Of a stretch of DNA of 6,022 nt, positions 1 to 5,937 are shown piece by piece. The position numbers and the translations under genes are program-made. Under the pieces are notes generated by a model. The model did not search any database. It was not told the DNA's origin and was given only the letters and a program-made list of their open reading frames with translations. Location of the stretch: NCBI GenBank assembly GCA_963997925.1, contig CAXEOX010000167.1:1-6022 (forward strand). Reading direction: 5' to 3'. Within the stretch, counting starts at the first letter, position 1. Each line of letters opens with the position of its first letter. Source of the DNA: UBA11650 sp963997925 (GTDB taxonomy: Bacteria; Chloroflexota; Dehalococcoidia; Lucifugimonadales; UBA3495).

Positions 1-371
1 GCGTCATCGAAGCACTGGACCAGCGCCGGCAGCACCATAGGTGGTTCGACGGCGCTTCGTCGGAGTACGGGGAGTGACGTATAACCTTGGACCGGCGTCG
101 GCAGCTCCAAGGTGCCTGGATCGACGACCTCTCCCAATCCAACCTGCACCCATCCGATCCGGGATTCGCCGGTCCCGGCGGTCAAGTCTGCCTCGTTCAT
201 TTCCCAGAGCTCCACCCGGCGGCGTTGGGTCGCGTGGTGGCCCAACTCATCAATACGGCACGCGTATTGAAAACGCTCGCTATAGAGATCCTCCGCCTCG
301 GAGACAATGCCCGCCAGGCTCGTGTCCCGGGAGAGCTGTCCGAAAGCCTCAAGGAAAAGTATCTGAGACAT
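1..371 (-). CDS. Unrecognised protein, N-terminal 123 residues, cut by the left edge
   Basis: An open minus-strand frame starts at ATG 371-369 and stays open to base 1 (123 full codons plus two bases). An in-frame TGA at 389-387 lies just upstream and there is no other start between, so the ATG is firm. GGAG/GAGAG (385-380) sits 8-10 bases before it as ribosome binding site. The protein begins MSQILFLEAFGQLSRD. Residues 8-60 are charged and look helical; residues 70-110 are richer in Val, Gly and Pro and look like beta structure. I see no signal peptide, membrane segment or known motif, and I do not recognise the family. It begins 35 bases after the grdB-like stop with no terminator between, so it is probably the fifth gene of the operon and may act with the selenoprotein. 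The C-terminus, and perhaps a diagnostic domain, lies outside the window. Confidence is for a real gene, not a function. Confidence 0.72.
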   Translation of the reverse strand, partial: MSQILFLEAFGQLSRDTSLAGIVSEAEDLYSERFQYACRIDELGHHATQRRRVELWEMNEADLTAGTGESRIGWVQVGLGEVVDPGTLELPTPVQGYTSLPVLRRSAVEPPMVLPALVQCFDD

Positions 372-406
372 GGCAACTGCTCTCCGTCAAAAATCCAGAG
401 AGGTCT

Positions 407-1693
407 CTACTTGCCGGGAGCCTCGGATTTCAAGGCTTCGATGGCTTGGAGGACGGTCTTCCGGCGAAGTTCCTTCTCTTCTTCAGGCGGGAGATTGGCG
501 TCGCCCAAAACGTGGACGATGCCGGTTCCTTGAACGATGCGGTTTGAGCCCACCATCTTGGCGATGGGGACCACTGAGGTTACTTGGCATACTGGGATGC
601 CCGCTTTTTCCAACTCGGTTGCGATCGCAGCGCCGCTGCGAGTGCTAGTCCCTCAAGCCGAAGTGAGAACGACTGCGTCCACCCCCGATTCCTTCAACTT
701 TTTGGCAATTTCTTGCCCCAAGCGGCGGCTGTTGGCCAAGGGGTTGGCCAGGCCGGAGGTGGAGATGAACTCCTCATGGACCTTGCCTATCACGCCCTCG
801 TTCTCCAAATCTCTCATGACGTCCACCGGAACCAATCGGTCCGGGTCTTGGCACACGTAACGGGTGTCGTAGCCTCGATGGGCCACCTCGTAGTCCTCGC
901 CCTTGAGGTCGGAGGCTTTGGAGATGTCGTAGCTTCCCCAGGTGGTCGCCGCTGTATGGGCGATGTTGTCCGGATTGCCTTGAGGCACCAGCCCGCCATC
1001 AGTGACGATAGCCACTCTTGCTTTGGTCATGTCAATCACCGGAGCTGGGGCGGGGACCGACGGGAAGGTGGTCACCGTCAGCTCCGACTGGAATGCCTGT
1101 CCCTGGGTCTTGGCGTACAGCATCTCAACCATGCGTTCGGCAGCGGATTTATCAACGAAGCCGTCGCGCAGGATTCCTCGGGGGATGTAGTGGTCCTCGG
1201 TGGGCGCTCCCATCTCTTGTCCCGCCGCCAGCTTGGCGGCGATGGCGGTCATCTTGGTTAACGTGGCTTCCATCGCGGAGACGCTTTCGCCCGAGTCCAC
1301 GATGTAAAGTTTCTGCCGGTAGAGGTCCACGCCGGGGTTTTCCAATGCCATTCCCGTGACTGCCGGTATGCCTATCTCAGTGTCTACGTCCACGCAAAGC
1401 GCCCCGGCGACCGCTCCGTAGCGTCCCGCCTCGAAACACGGTCCGGCGACGAAGAGGCCGGCCTCGCAAGCGGCCACTTCCTTCAGGACAAACGCCTTCA
1501 GGATGTCAAGGTTCTCCGCAGCGTAGTTGTCCCCGCAGACGATGGTTTTCACAACCTGGGAGCCGTCGCCCAATACCCGCTCCAGCAGGCGTCCGGGGCC
1601 CACGGCGCCGTCCCGCACTTCGGGAGGAGCGTCGGCTACCTCTTCACCGCCTAGACCACCGAAAAATTGGTTCAGGTAATGTACGATTTCCAT
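407..1693 (-). CDS. grdB: GrdB-like selenoprotein (glycine/sarcosine/betaine reductase component B family), UGA read as selenocysteine
   Basis: ATG at 1693 is preceded by GAGGT (1705-1701) with a 7-base spacer. Read through the TGA at 655-653, the product is 428 residues ending at TAG 409-407, close to the roughly 436 of clostridial GrdB. Family hallmarks are visible: MEIVHYLNQFFGGLGGEE at the N-terminus, AVGPG (30-34), VCGDNYAAEN (52-61), AGPCFEAGRYG (83-93), GIPAVTGMALENPG (108-121), GGLVPQGNPD (233-242), and after the Sec an EKAGIPV segment and a region resembling NRIVxG. Sec347 sits in Thr-Ser-Ala-Sec-Gly-Thr. In glycine reductase the component B selenol attacks the substrate bound by the GrdE pyruvoyl group and passes the carbon unit to GrdA. 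Here the cysteines of the canonical UxxCxxC are Ser350 and Ser353, so the redox chemistry may differ. It is probably cytoplasmic and partnered with the GrdE-like protein encoded upstream. Family and Sec are near certain; the substrate is unknown. The symbol means family, not proven glycine reductase activity. Confidence 0.93.
625..641 (-). promoter_or_regulatory. Bacterial SECIS hairpin within the grdB-like coding region
   Basis: On the minus strand a perfect 7-bp stem, UCGCAGC (641-635) with GCUGCGA (631-625), encloses a three-base loop GGC (634-632). The loop starts 18 bases after the UGA and has G at its first two positions, the features known for bacterial SECIS elements bound by SelB. 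Below the stem, a 2x2 internal loop and a further C-G/G-C pair (645-644 with 622-621) could extend it. The stem is encoded within the codons for Thr351-Ile357. Confidence 0.85.
653..655 (-). other. Selenocysteine codon (in-frame UGA) at residue 347 of the GrdB-like protein
   Basis: Plus-strand TCA reads TGA on the minus strand. The frames on both sides are the same and both encode GrdB-family sequence: Val-Val-Leu-Thr-Ser-Ala before, and Gly-Thr-Ser-Thr-Arg-Ser-Gly after. GrdB proteins carry Sec at this place in a closely similar context (Thr-Ser-Thr-Sec-Gly-Thr). A nonsense mutation would hit exactly this codon only by chance, and the real stop, TAG, lies 81 codons further on. Automated callers will split the gene here. 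Confidence 0.94.
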
Positions 1694-1773
1694 TTATCGG
1701 ACCTCACTTGGTGATGGATGTTGGTTGGTCGATTGGGAATTAGTTCTTCTGAGAGACCTCCCCTCGATCCTAA

Positions 1774-1795
1774 CCTTCCCCAACAAGGGGGAAGG
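1774..1795. repeat. Stem-loop 1 of the spacer element
   Basis: CCTTCCCC (1774-1781) pairs with GGGGAAGG (1788-1795) in an 8-bp perfect stem with a six-base loop. Confidence 0.7.
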
Positions 1796-1804
1796 GACTG
1801 GTAT

Positions 1805-1822
1805 TTCGCCCGTAAGGGCGAA
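1805..1822. repeat. Stem-loop 2 of the spacer element
   Basis: TTCGCCC (1805-1811) pairs with GGGCGAA (1816-1822) in a 7-bp perfect stem with loop GTAA on the plus strand (TTAC in the minus transcript). Confidence 0.7.
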
Positions 1823-1832
1823 GGGGCCTGTC

Positions 1833-1857
1833 CTCTCCCCCTTACGAAGGGGGAGAG
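1833..1857. repeat. Stem-loop 3 of the spacer element
   Basis: CTCTCCCCCTT (1833-1843) pairs with AAGGGGGAGAG (1847-1857) in an 11-bp perfect stem with a three-base loop. It is the strongest of the three and lies 20 bases past the stop codon of the grdE-like gene in the minus transcript. No T-run follows on either strand. Confidence 0.75.
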
Positions 1858-1877
1858 CTAGAGAGGGGGTCGTCTCG

Positions 1878-3140
1878 TTAGTAAACAAAACACCGCAACT
1901 TGGAGATACCTTGTTGGCTGGTCACGCCGCAGATCCCTCCTGCGGGAATCTCTTGGGCAACTTCCAGGGCGGCGGCCATGGCCGGACTGCCTGCAACCAC
2001 CTTCTCCACCGCCGGGAGATTCCAATAAGTATCGCCGCCGCCCACGTAGATGATGGCATCCACTTCTGGATAGTTAAAGAGCAACGCAGACTCGGCCTGC
2101 CGGTCCCGAGACATATCCGACACCTGGACAGTGGTGTATATCCCCGACTCCTCGCACAAGCGGGCGGTCAACGCCATATCGGCGTGGGGGGCGCCGCCGC
2201 CGTATTTGGTGAGAGCCACGCCATCGGCGGCCAAGTTCCACTTCACCATGTCCGACGCAAGCATGCAGTTTCGCTCCCGGTCTTCGTTATCGGAAGCGGC
2301 CATGGTGGCTACGGTGCCTACCAGAGTCACCTTCCCTTCCCGATGCCACCGGTAAAGCTCGGTGATGATGGGGTGGTTCTGGTAGAAATAGGTCTCCACG
2401 CCCATGTTTTGGTAGCCGGACACCACTCCGCCGTCCAACCATTCGTTGGGATGGAGCATCACTGGCACCATTCCGGCGGTGTTGGCCCCGTAGAGAATCT
2501 GCTCGTCCACCTCGGCAACCCGTTGCCTGGAGTGTATCTGGCCGATGTAGGCCACTCGGGGCAATCCGTCTCGCCCAGCCTGGGTTGGGCCGTCCGATTG
2601 GAAGACTTCTGTCGAGTCAGGCTGCTGGTCCAGCGCCGCCTTGGCTAGAAACACTGACGCTTTTACCGACGCCAGTCGTAACGCGTTCTGGGCGACGTGC
2701 CGCTCCAGATTTGGGTCAGTATGGGGCACTATGGCCAGGTGATGTAGCACCGAATAGGGGGACTCTTCACTGGCCGGGCCGGTCATCTCCACAATCTTGC
2801 TGATGTTCACAGGCGCCGCTTCATCAACGATGGTGACGGCGGCTCCCCTCAAAACATGGGTAGTGCCCTTACCAGCCGTAGCGATGGGGCCAAGGATGCC
2901 CGGATAGTCCGAGCCTGCGCCCGAGGCTTTGGCCCTAGGCTCGATGATGTCGAACACGACGCCGATGCGGCAGGCCTCGCCGGGATTGGCGATGTCCATA
3001 TCCACACTTTGTAGGCGGGGGTCTTCCAAGAGGTGAGTCGCCAGGCTCGCCTGGTCGACAACCAAGGTCGAGCCGTCCAGGTGTGTCGAGTCACCGAATC
3101 GAAGCGCTCTGATTTGATGTATCGCTAAAGTGAGTTCCAA
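1878..3140 (-). CDS. grdE: GrdE-like protein (glycine/sarcosine/betaine reductase component B precursor family) without the pyruvoyl cysteine
   Basis: 420 residues, near the roughly 430 of clostridial GrdE. The start is TTG at 3140: an in-frame TAG at 3167-3165 leaves no ATG or GTG, and GAGGG (3152-3148) lies 7 bases before it. Matches to the family: LxLAIHQIRALRFGD at the start, PGEACRI (53-59), FDIIEPR (63-69), THVLRGAAV (94-102), EMTGPASEESPYS (118-130), MVPVMLHPNEWLDGGVVSG (224-242) and a late VGGGD (366-370). In GrdE a self-cleavage at Asn-Cys gives a C-terminal chain capped by pyruvoyl, which binds the amine substrate as a Schiff base. Here the segment after Val-Val-Ser-Gly reads Tyr-Gln-Asn-Met-Gly (243-247), with no Cys, Ser or Thr. 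Its only Asn-Cys pair (291-292) lies about 48 residues later, in a region that aligns elsewhere. It probably forms a complex with the GrdB-like selenoprotein. Family is firm; amine-substrate chemistry is doubtful, so the symbol denotes family only. Confidence 0.9.
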   Translation of the reverse strand: MELTLAIHQIRALRFGDSTHLDGSTLVVDQASLATHLLEDPRLQSVDMDIANPGEACRIGVVFDIIEPRAKASGAGSDYPGILGPIATAGKGTTHVLRGAAVTIVDEAAPVNISKIVEMTGPASEESPYSVLHHLAIVPHTDPNLERHVAQNALRLASVKASVFLAKAALDQQPDSTEVFQSDGPTQAGRDGLPRVAYIGQIHSRQRVAEVDEQILYGANTAGMVPVMLHPNEWLDGGVVSGYQNMGVETYFYQNHPIITELYRWHREGKVTLVGTVATMAASDNEDRERNCMLASDMVKWNLAADGVALTKYGGGAPHADMALTARLCEESGIYTTVQVSDMSRDRQAESALLFNYPEVDAIIYVGGGDTYWNLPAVEKVVAGSPAMAAALEVAQEIPAGGICGVTSQQGISKLRCFVY

Positions 3141-3156
3141 AGCCTTGCCCTCGGCT

Positions 3157-3774
3157 CTACCAGCCTAGATTTTGTTTGATCAGGATAACACGGACCCGGC
3201 CCTCGCCAACTTCGTTCTCCAGGATCGCCAGCTTGCCCACGGGCCTTGCGCCGCGCCCTTGAGCCTGTAGCCACTCGTCGTGCCTATCTAGAGTGTAACC
3301 ACGCGTGCGGTCGATAGCGTCGGAGAGGGTGGGGCATATCTTTTGGGTGCCCGCGACCAGGATGACGTACTTGGCCCCGAAGACGAAGGCCCCCAGTTGG
3401 CTGCCAGAACCGCTGGCCACCACGATCTCGCCCGTTTCAGAGATGGCTTGGACGCTGCCGATGATGTACTCCGAAACCGTCGCTAACCTCCGCTTCTCCC
3501 GAAGTTTCACTGGGTCGGTTTCCGCAGCCACTTCATCGTGCAGGTTCCGGTAGCGGGGGTTGTTGTGCAGGTAGTCCGAGTAACCGATGGTATCCAAGGT
3601 CTCGGAGGTGCTGTTGAACACTTCCGCGCCCTCGGGAATCATGTCCTTGAGTAGCTGTAGGGCGTGCTCACCGCTCTCGGCCACTACCGCCGGCATATTA
3701 CGCTCGGACAGAGCCTCCACCGTTCTCTGGATGACGGCGTCGTCGACGGCTGCTGCTGAGTTGTTGGTCGACAT
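3157..3774 (-). CDS. LUD-domain protein (LutC/YkgG-type)
   Basis: 205 residues, a usual length for a stand-alone LUD domain (Pfam LUD_dom). Visible signature: SVSL-type segment replaced by VFNSTSETLDTIGYSDYL (52-69), the core GSVQAISETGEIVVASGSGS (106-125), then GAKYVILVAGTQKI (133-146), and the typical C-terminal VRVILIKQNLGW. LutC of the lactate oxidation complex LutABC belongs to this family, but no LutA or LutB (iron-sulfur) partner is present, and many single LUD proteins have unknown roles, so lactate use should not be assumed. ATG at 3774-3772 lies 5 bases after the FAH stop with only a weak GGG upstream, so translation is probably coupled to that gene. The grdE-like gene follows 16 bases later. 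There is no signal peptide or membrane segment; a cytoplasmic role in the same pathway is inferred. Confidence 0.87.
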   Translation of the reverse strand: MSTNNSAAAVDDAVIQRTVEALSERNMPAVVAESGEHALQLLKDMIPEGAEVFNSTSETLDTIGYSDYLHNNPRYRNLHDEVAAETDPVKLREKRRLATVSEYIIGSVQAISETGEIVVASGSGSQLGAFVFGAKYVILVAGTQKICPTLSDAIDRTRGYTLDRHDEWLQAQGRGARPVGKLAILENEVGEGRVRVILIKQNLGW

Positions 3775-3779
3775 GGCGG

Positions 3780-4688
3780 CTATACCCGGTTCGGACGGCC
3801 CAGCATACGCTCAGCCATTTCTGTATCGATGCCTCGAGGCCATTCCCGGTGGGACGGGTCGGTGATGTTGATGATTAGAGACGGTCCCAGTTCTTTAATC
3901 TCCATGCGGATGACGTCCCCATCCTGAACTGCTCCTATCTGCTGGTGGTTCACGCCGGTGGCGATGACGTCGCCGGGCTCCAGAGTCGTGATTTTGGAGA
4001 ACTCGGATATCAGCTCGGGAATCTTATGGGCCATGTCGCTGGTGGGGAAGTCGTGGCGGGGGTCGTCTCTGTTCCAGAGCCTGATCTGAAGGTCGTGGGG
4101 ATCCGGTATCTCATCGGCGGTGACCAGCGCCGGGCCCATGGGAGCGAAGGTATCCCAGCATTTGCCCAAGAAGAAGCTGTTCCCAACCGCTCCCGGGAGA
4201 CCGCGGGCGGACATGTCCAGGAAGTTGCAGTACCCGAAGATGTGGGACATCGCGTCTTCCTGGCTGACCTTGGTGGCGGTCTTGCCGATGACGAAGGCCA
4301 ACTCGGGTTCGTGATGGAACACCGTCGCCGGAACCGGAGGTAGTTCGCAAGTTTCTCCGTTCCCGATGACTGCGTTGGGTGACTTCAGGAAAGCATCCAG
4401 GATCGACGGTTCCCGCTGGCCAAACTCCAGGTAGTTAACGGCAGCGCAAATCAACTTGCCTGGGCGCGGGAGGGGAGGGCGTAGCCGAACGCTGTCCAAA
4501 GGCACGCCGTCTTTGCCCTGGATCGCCGATTCAATCTTCGCCTTTTGGTGGTCCCAATCGATGATGAGTTCTTCCATCATGTCCTGGGGACGGCGAAACT
4601 CGCGGCCACCGAAAGAGTCGGTAGCGTCCACGATCTGACCGTCGCGAATCACGCCCAGGCGGAAGTCGTTGAAAAAAACCAGTTTCAT
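3780..4688 (-). CDS. Fumarylacetoacetate hydrolase (FAH) family protein
   Basis: 302 residues from ATG 4688. The frame is open further upstream, to about 5087, but that extension crosses the promoter region and the opposite gene; the AGGAGA site 8 bases before 4688 and the family-like MKLVFFNDFRLGVI beginning fix the start. FAH fold marks: KLICAAVNY (78-86), the metal ligands Glu127 and Glu129 in HHEPEL, Asp158 in NFLDMSAR, and Lys176 in GKCWDTFAPMGP. The C-terminal GDVIATGVNHQQIG (239-252) is a variant of the usual GTPxGVG loop, and the common second acidic residue of the SARD motif is Gly163. Family members hydrolyse, hydrate, isomerise or decarboxylate 2-oxo or 1,3-dicarbonyl acids using a divalent metal. 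It is the first gene of the operon, so it probably handles an acid produced or consumed with the GrdE/GrdB-like pair. Substrate unknown. Confidence 0.92.
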   Translation of the reverse strand: MKLVFFNDFRLGVIRDGQIVDATDSFGGREFRRPQDMMEELIIDWDHQKAKIESAIQGKDGVPLDSVRLRPPLPRPGKLICAAVNYLEFGQREPSILDAFLKSPNAVIGNGETCELPPVPATVFHHEPELAFVIGKTATKVSQEDAMSHIFGYCNFLDMSARGLPGAVGNSFFLGKCWDTFAPMGPALVTADEIPDPHDLQIRLWNRDDPRHDFPTSDMAHKIPELISEFSKITTLEPGDVIATGVNHQQIGAVQDGDVIRMEIKELGPSLIINITDPSHREWPRGIDTEMAERMLGRPNRV

Positions 4689-4696
4689 TGTGTTCG

Positions 4697-4702
4697 TCTC
4701 CT
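4697..4702 (-). promoter_or_regulatory. Ribosome binding site setting the FAH start
   Basis: AGGAGA on the minus strand, 8 bases before ATG 4688. It selects this ATG over upstream in-frame starts. It partly overlaps a small inverted repeat, CCTGT-TG-ACAGG (4700-4711), that could fold over its upstream edge. Confidence 0.8.
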
Positions 4703-4773
4703 GTTGACAGGGAAATGTAGGATCAAATTTGAGGGAATAACAGAGGTTTGTTGCCGCTCCGGCTGGTGCCGGG

Positions 4774-4802
4774 AGTGTAGCACAGGCGCTACCCGCCTTC
4801 AA
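4774..4802 (-). promoter_or_regulatory. Putative sigma-70-type promoter of the minus-strand operon
   Basis: The minus strand reads TTGAAG (4802-4797), exactly 17 bases, then TACACT (4779-4774), preceded by TG one base upstream (extended -10). Transcription would start near 4767, giving a leader of about 80 bases before the FAH ATG. Both hexamers differ from consensus at two positions. No other good promoter was seen before the operon, and the tight gaps suggest one transcript from here. Confidence 0.6.
4777..4792. promoter_or_regulatory. Inverted repeat overlapping the operon -10, possible operator
   Basis: GTAGC (4777-4781), six bases, GCTAC (4788-4792). It overlaps the minus-strand -10 and most of the -35/-10 spacer, where a repressor dimer would block transcription. 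The arms are only five bases and no regulator gene is in the window, so this is speculative. Confidence 0.3.
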
Positions 4803-4832
4803 CACGGCGCCGAGGCCAGGCACGATTAACCC

Positions 4833-4843
4833 TATGCTACAAT
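4833..4843 (+). promoter_or_regulatory. Putative extended -10 promoter of the flavin oxidoreductase gene
   Basis: TATGCTACAAT contains TG-N before the -10 hexamer TACAAT (4838-4843). The hexamer at the expected -35 place (4815-4820, GCCAGG) is poor, which extended -10 promoters tolerate. Transcription would start near 4850, leaving a leader of about 38 bases to ATG 4888. It lies back-to-back with the operon promoter. Confidence 0.5.
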
Positions 4844-4887
4844 ACGCTCCAGACTCGATTCGCAACCTGGCGTGAGAGGGCATCCAG

Positions 4888-5910
4888 ATGGACTTCGGCA
4901 TCTTCACCATGTTCAGCGCCCGCGAAAGCTTGACCCAACACGAGATATTCAAAGAGTGGTTCGACTTGGTCCAGGTCGCTGAGGAATCGGGAATCGATAC
5001 CTTCTGGCTGGGCGAGTCCCACTTCAGGCCTAACCGGGCGATGCTGGCCTCGCCGCTCATCGGCGCCAGCGCAGTGGCCTCCCGCACTCAGCGCATGCAG
5101 GTAGGCTTGGCGGTGCAGGTGCTGCCCCTGGCTAACCCCATCCGAATAGCTGAGGAAGCCGCCATCGTCGACCACATCAGCGAGGGCCGGTTGGTCTTTG
5201 GGGTGGGCCGCAGTTCTTTCATCGAGTCCTATAACGGCTACAACGTGGACTACGGGGAAAGCAGGGCTCGCTTCCTAGAATCGTTGGAGATTATCCAAGG
5301 CGCATGGGGGAGCGAGGATTTTTCCTACCACGGTGAATATTTCGACTTCGACGATGTAAACCTCGTGCCCAAACCCTACCAGACGCCTCACCCGCCTATC
5401 CGGGTTGCGGTGGAAAGCCGGGACACGTTCCGGCTGGTAGGTGATATGGGCTTCCCCATCTTCATGCGGCATCAGATGGAGATATCGGAACTTCAGGATC
5501 TCTTGGGGGAATACGAGGAGAGGCGTCACAACGCCGGGGGGTCAGGACCCAACGACGTTATCCTACAGCTTGCCTGCTACGTGGCGGACACCGAACAAGC
5601 GGCGATTCACGAGCCTGAAGCCAGCACGATGCGCCAGCGGCGGCTCGTCGCCGATGCGTTGCATGCGGCCGCTGACGAGGAAGCCTACGAACGGCTGAAG
5701 CGAATATCGGAAACGACCTACGAAGACGTGCTCACCAGGGTAATCTACGGCACGCCTGAAATGGTGGTCGAACGCATCAACCAATACAAGGAAGACTTGG
5801 GCATCACCGGCGTGTCTCTGGACATCAACCCCGGCGGCCAGGTCCCCTACGACCGCGTGGTCAACTCCATGAAGCTACTCACCGAAAAGGTGATGCCCGA
5901 GTTCAAGTAG
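4888..5910 (+). CDS. Luciferase-like (LLM class) flavin-dependent oxidoreductase
   Basis: 340 residues, the usual size of bacterial luciferase-fold single-domain enzymes (about 320-370). ATG 4888 has GAGAGGG (4874-4880) 7 bases upstream. Family marks: MDFGIFTMFS first strand, FWLGESHF (39-46; compare the EHHF of LuxA-type enzymes) with His45, VQVLPLANPIRIAEEAAIVD (76-95), the GRLVFGVGRSS flavin-phosphate region (100-110), YHGEYFDFDDV (147-157), PKPYQTPHPPI (161-171), and a late YGTPEMVVERI (287-297). Such TIM-barrel enzymes use reduced FMN or F420, usually with O2, for monooxygenation or C-S, C-N or C-H cleavage; the sequence does not decide which cofactor. It is transcribed away from the FAH-GrdE-GrdB operon from a shared 199-base intergenic region, which suggests but does not prove a common pathway or regulator. 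A tRNA gene starts 27 bases after its stop with no clear terminator between. Confidence 0.92.
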   Translation: MDFGIFTMFSARESLTQHEIFKEWFDLVQVAEESGIDTFWLGESHFRPNRAMLASPLIGASAVASRTQRMQVGLAVQVLPLANPIRIAEEAAIVDHISEGRLVFGVGRSSFIESYNGYNVDYGESRARFLESLEIIQGAWGSEDFSYHGEYFDFDDVNLVPKPYQTPHPPIRVAVESRDTFRLVGDMGFPIFMRHQMEISELQDLLGEYEERRHNAGGSGPNDVILQLACYVADTEQAAIHEPEASTMRQRRLVADALHAAADEEAYERLKRISETTYEDVLTRVIYGTPEMVVERINQYKEDLGITGVSLDINPGGQVPYDRVVNSMKLLTEKVMPEFK

Positions 5911-5937
5911 CATAGCTTCACCTAACCAGTCCAACAC

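Larger units (their letters stand above)
1751..1876. repeat. Palindrome-rich intergenic repeat (three stem-loops, imperfect outer inverted repeats)
   Basis: The 184-base gap between the grdE-like and grdB-like genes is largely filled by this element. Its ends are imperfect inverted copies: GAGAGACCTCCCCTC at 1751-1765 matches the reverse complement of 1861-1876 with a few mismatches. Inside lie three separate hairpins, listed individually. C- and G-run palindromes of this type recur between genes in many environmental bacterial genomes, so a dispersed REP/MITE-like element is likely. In the transcript it would form strong structure just after the grdE-like stop, and could protect or process the mRNA or lower expression of the downstream genes. 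No U-run follows any stem, so it is not a standard terminator. The remaining spacer (1694-1750) holds only the grdB-like ribosome binding site. Confidence 0.7.

Noticed and set aside
41..1261. Long plus-strand open frames opposite the grdB-like and downstream genes
   Set aside because: They are Arg/Pro/Ser/Gly-rich shadows of the high-GC minus-strand genes, with no recognisable domains or ribosome binding sites.
653..1693. GrdB-like gene as a 346-residue protein ending at the TGA, with a broken remnant downstream
   Set aside because: The downstream frame continues the family alignment, the TGA is at the known Sec position, and a SECIS-like hairpin follows; a pseudogene is far less likely.
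1833..1857. Intrinsic terminator after the grdE-like gene
   Set aside because: The stem is strong, but no run of T follows on either strand, and the grdB-like partner downstream needs the transcript.
1751..1876. CRISPR array
   Set aside because: The three hairpins differ in sequence and length; there are no identical direct repeats with regular spacers.
1694..1888. Small minus-strand ORF (64 codons, TTG start) ending next to the grdB-like ATG
   Set aside because: It is a reading of the palindromic repeat, overlaps the grdE-like end, and has no ribosome binding site or family resemblance.
4689..5087. N-terminal extension of the FAH frame
   Set aside because: It runs antisense through the flavin oxidoreductase start and both promoters; the ATG at 4688 has a clear ribosome binding site and a family-like N-terminus.
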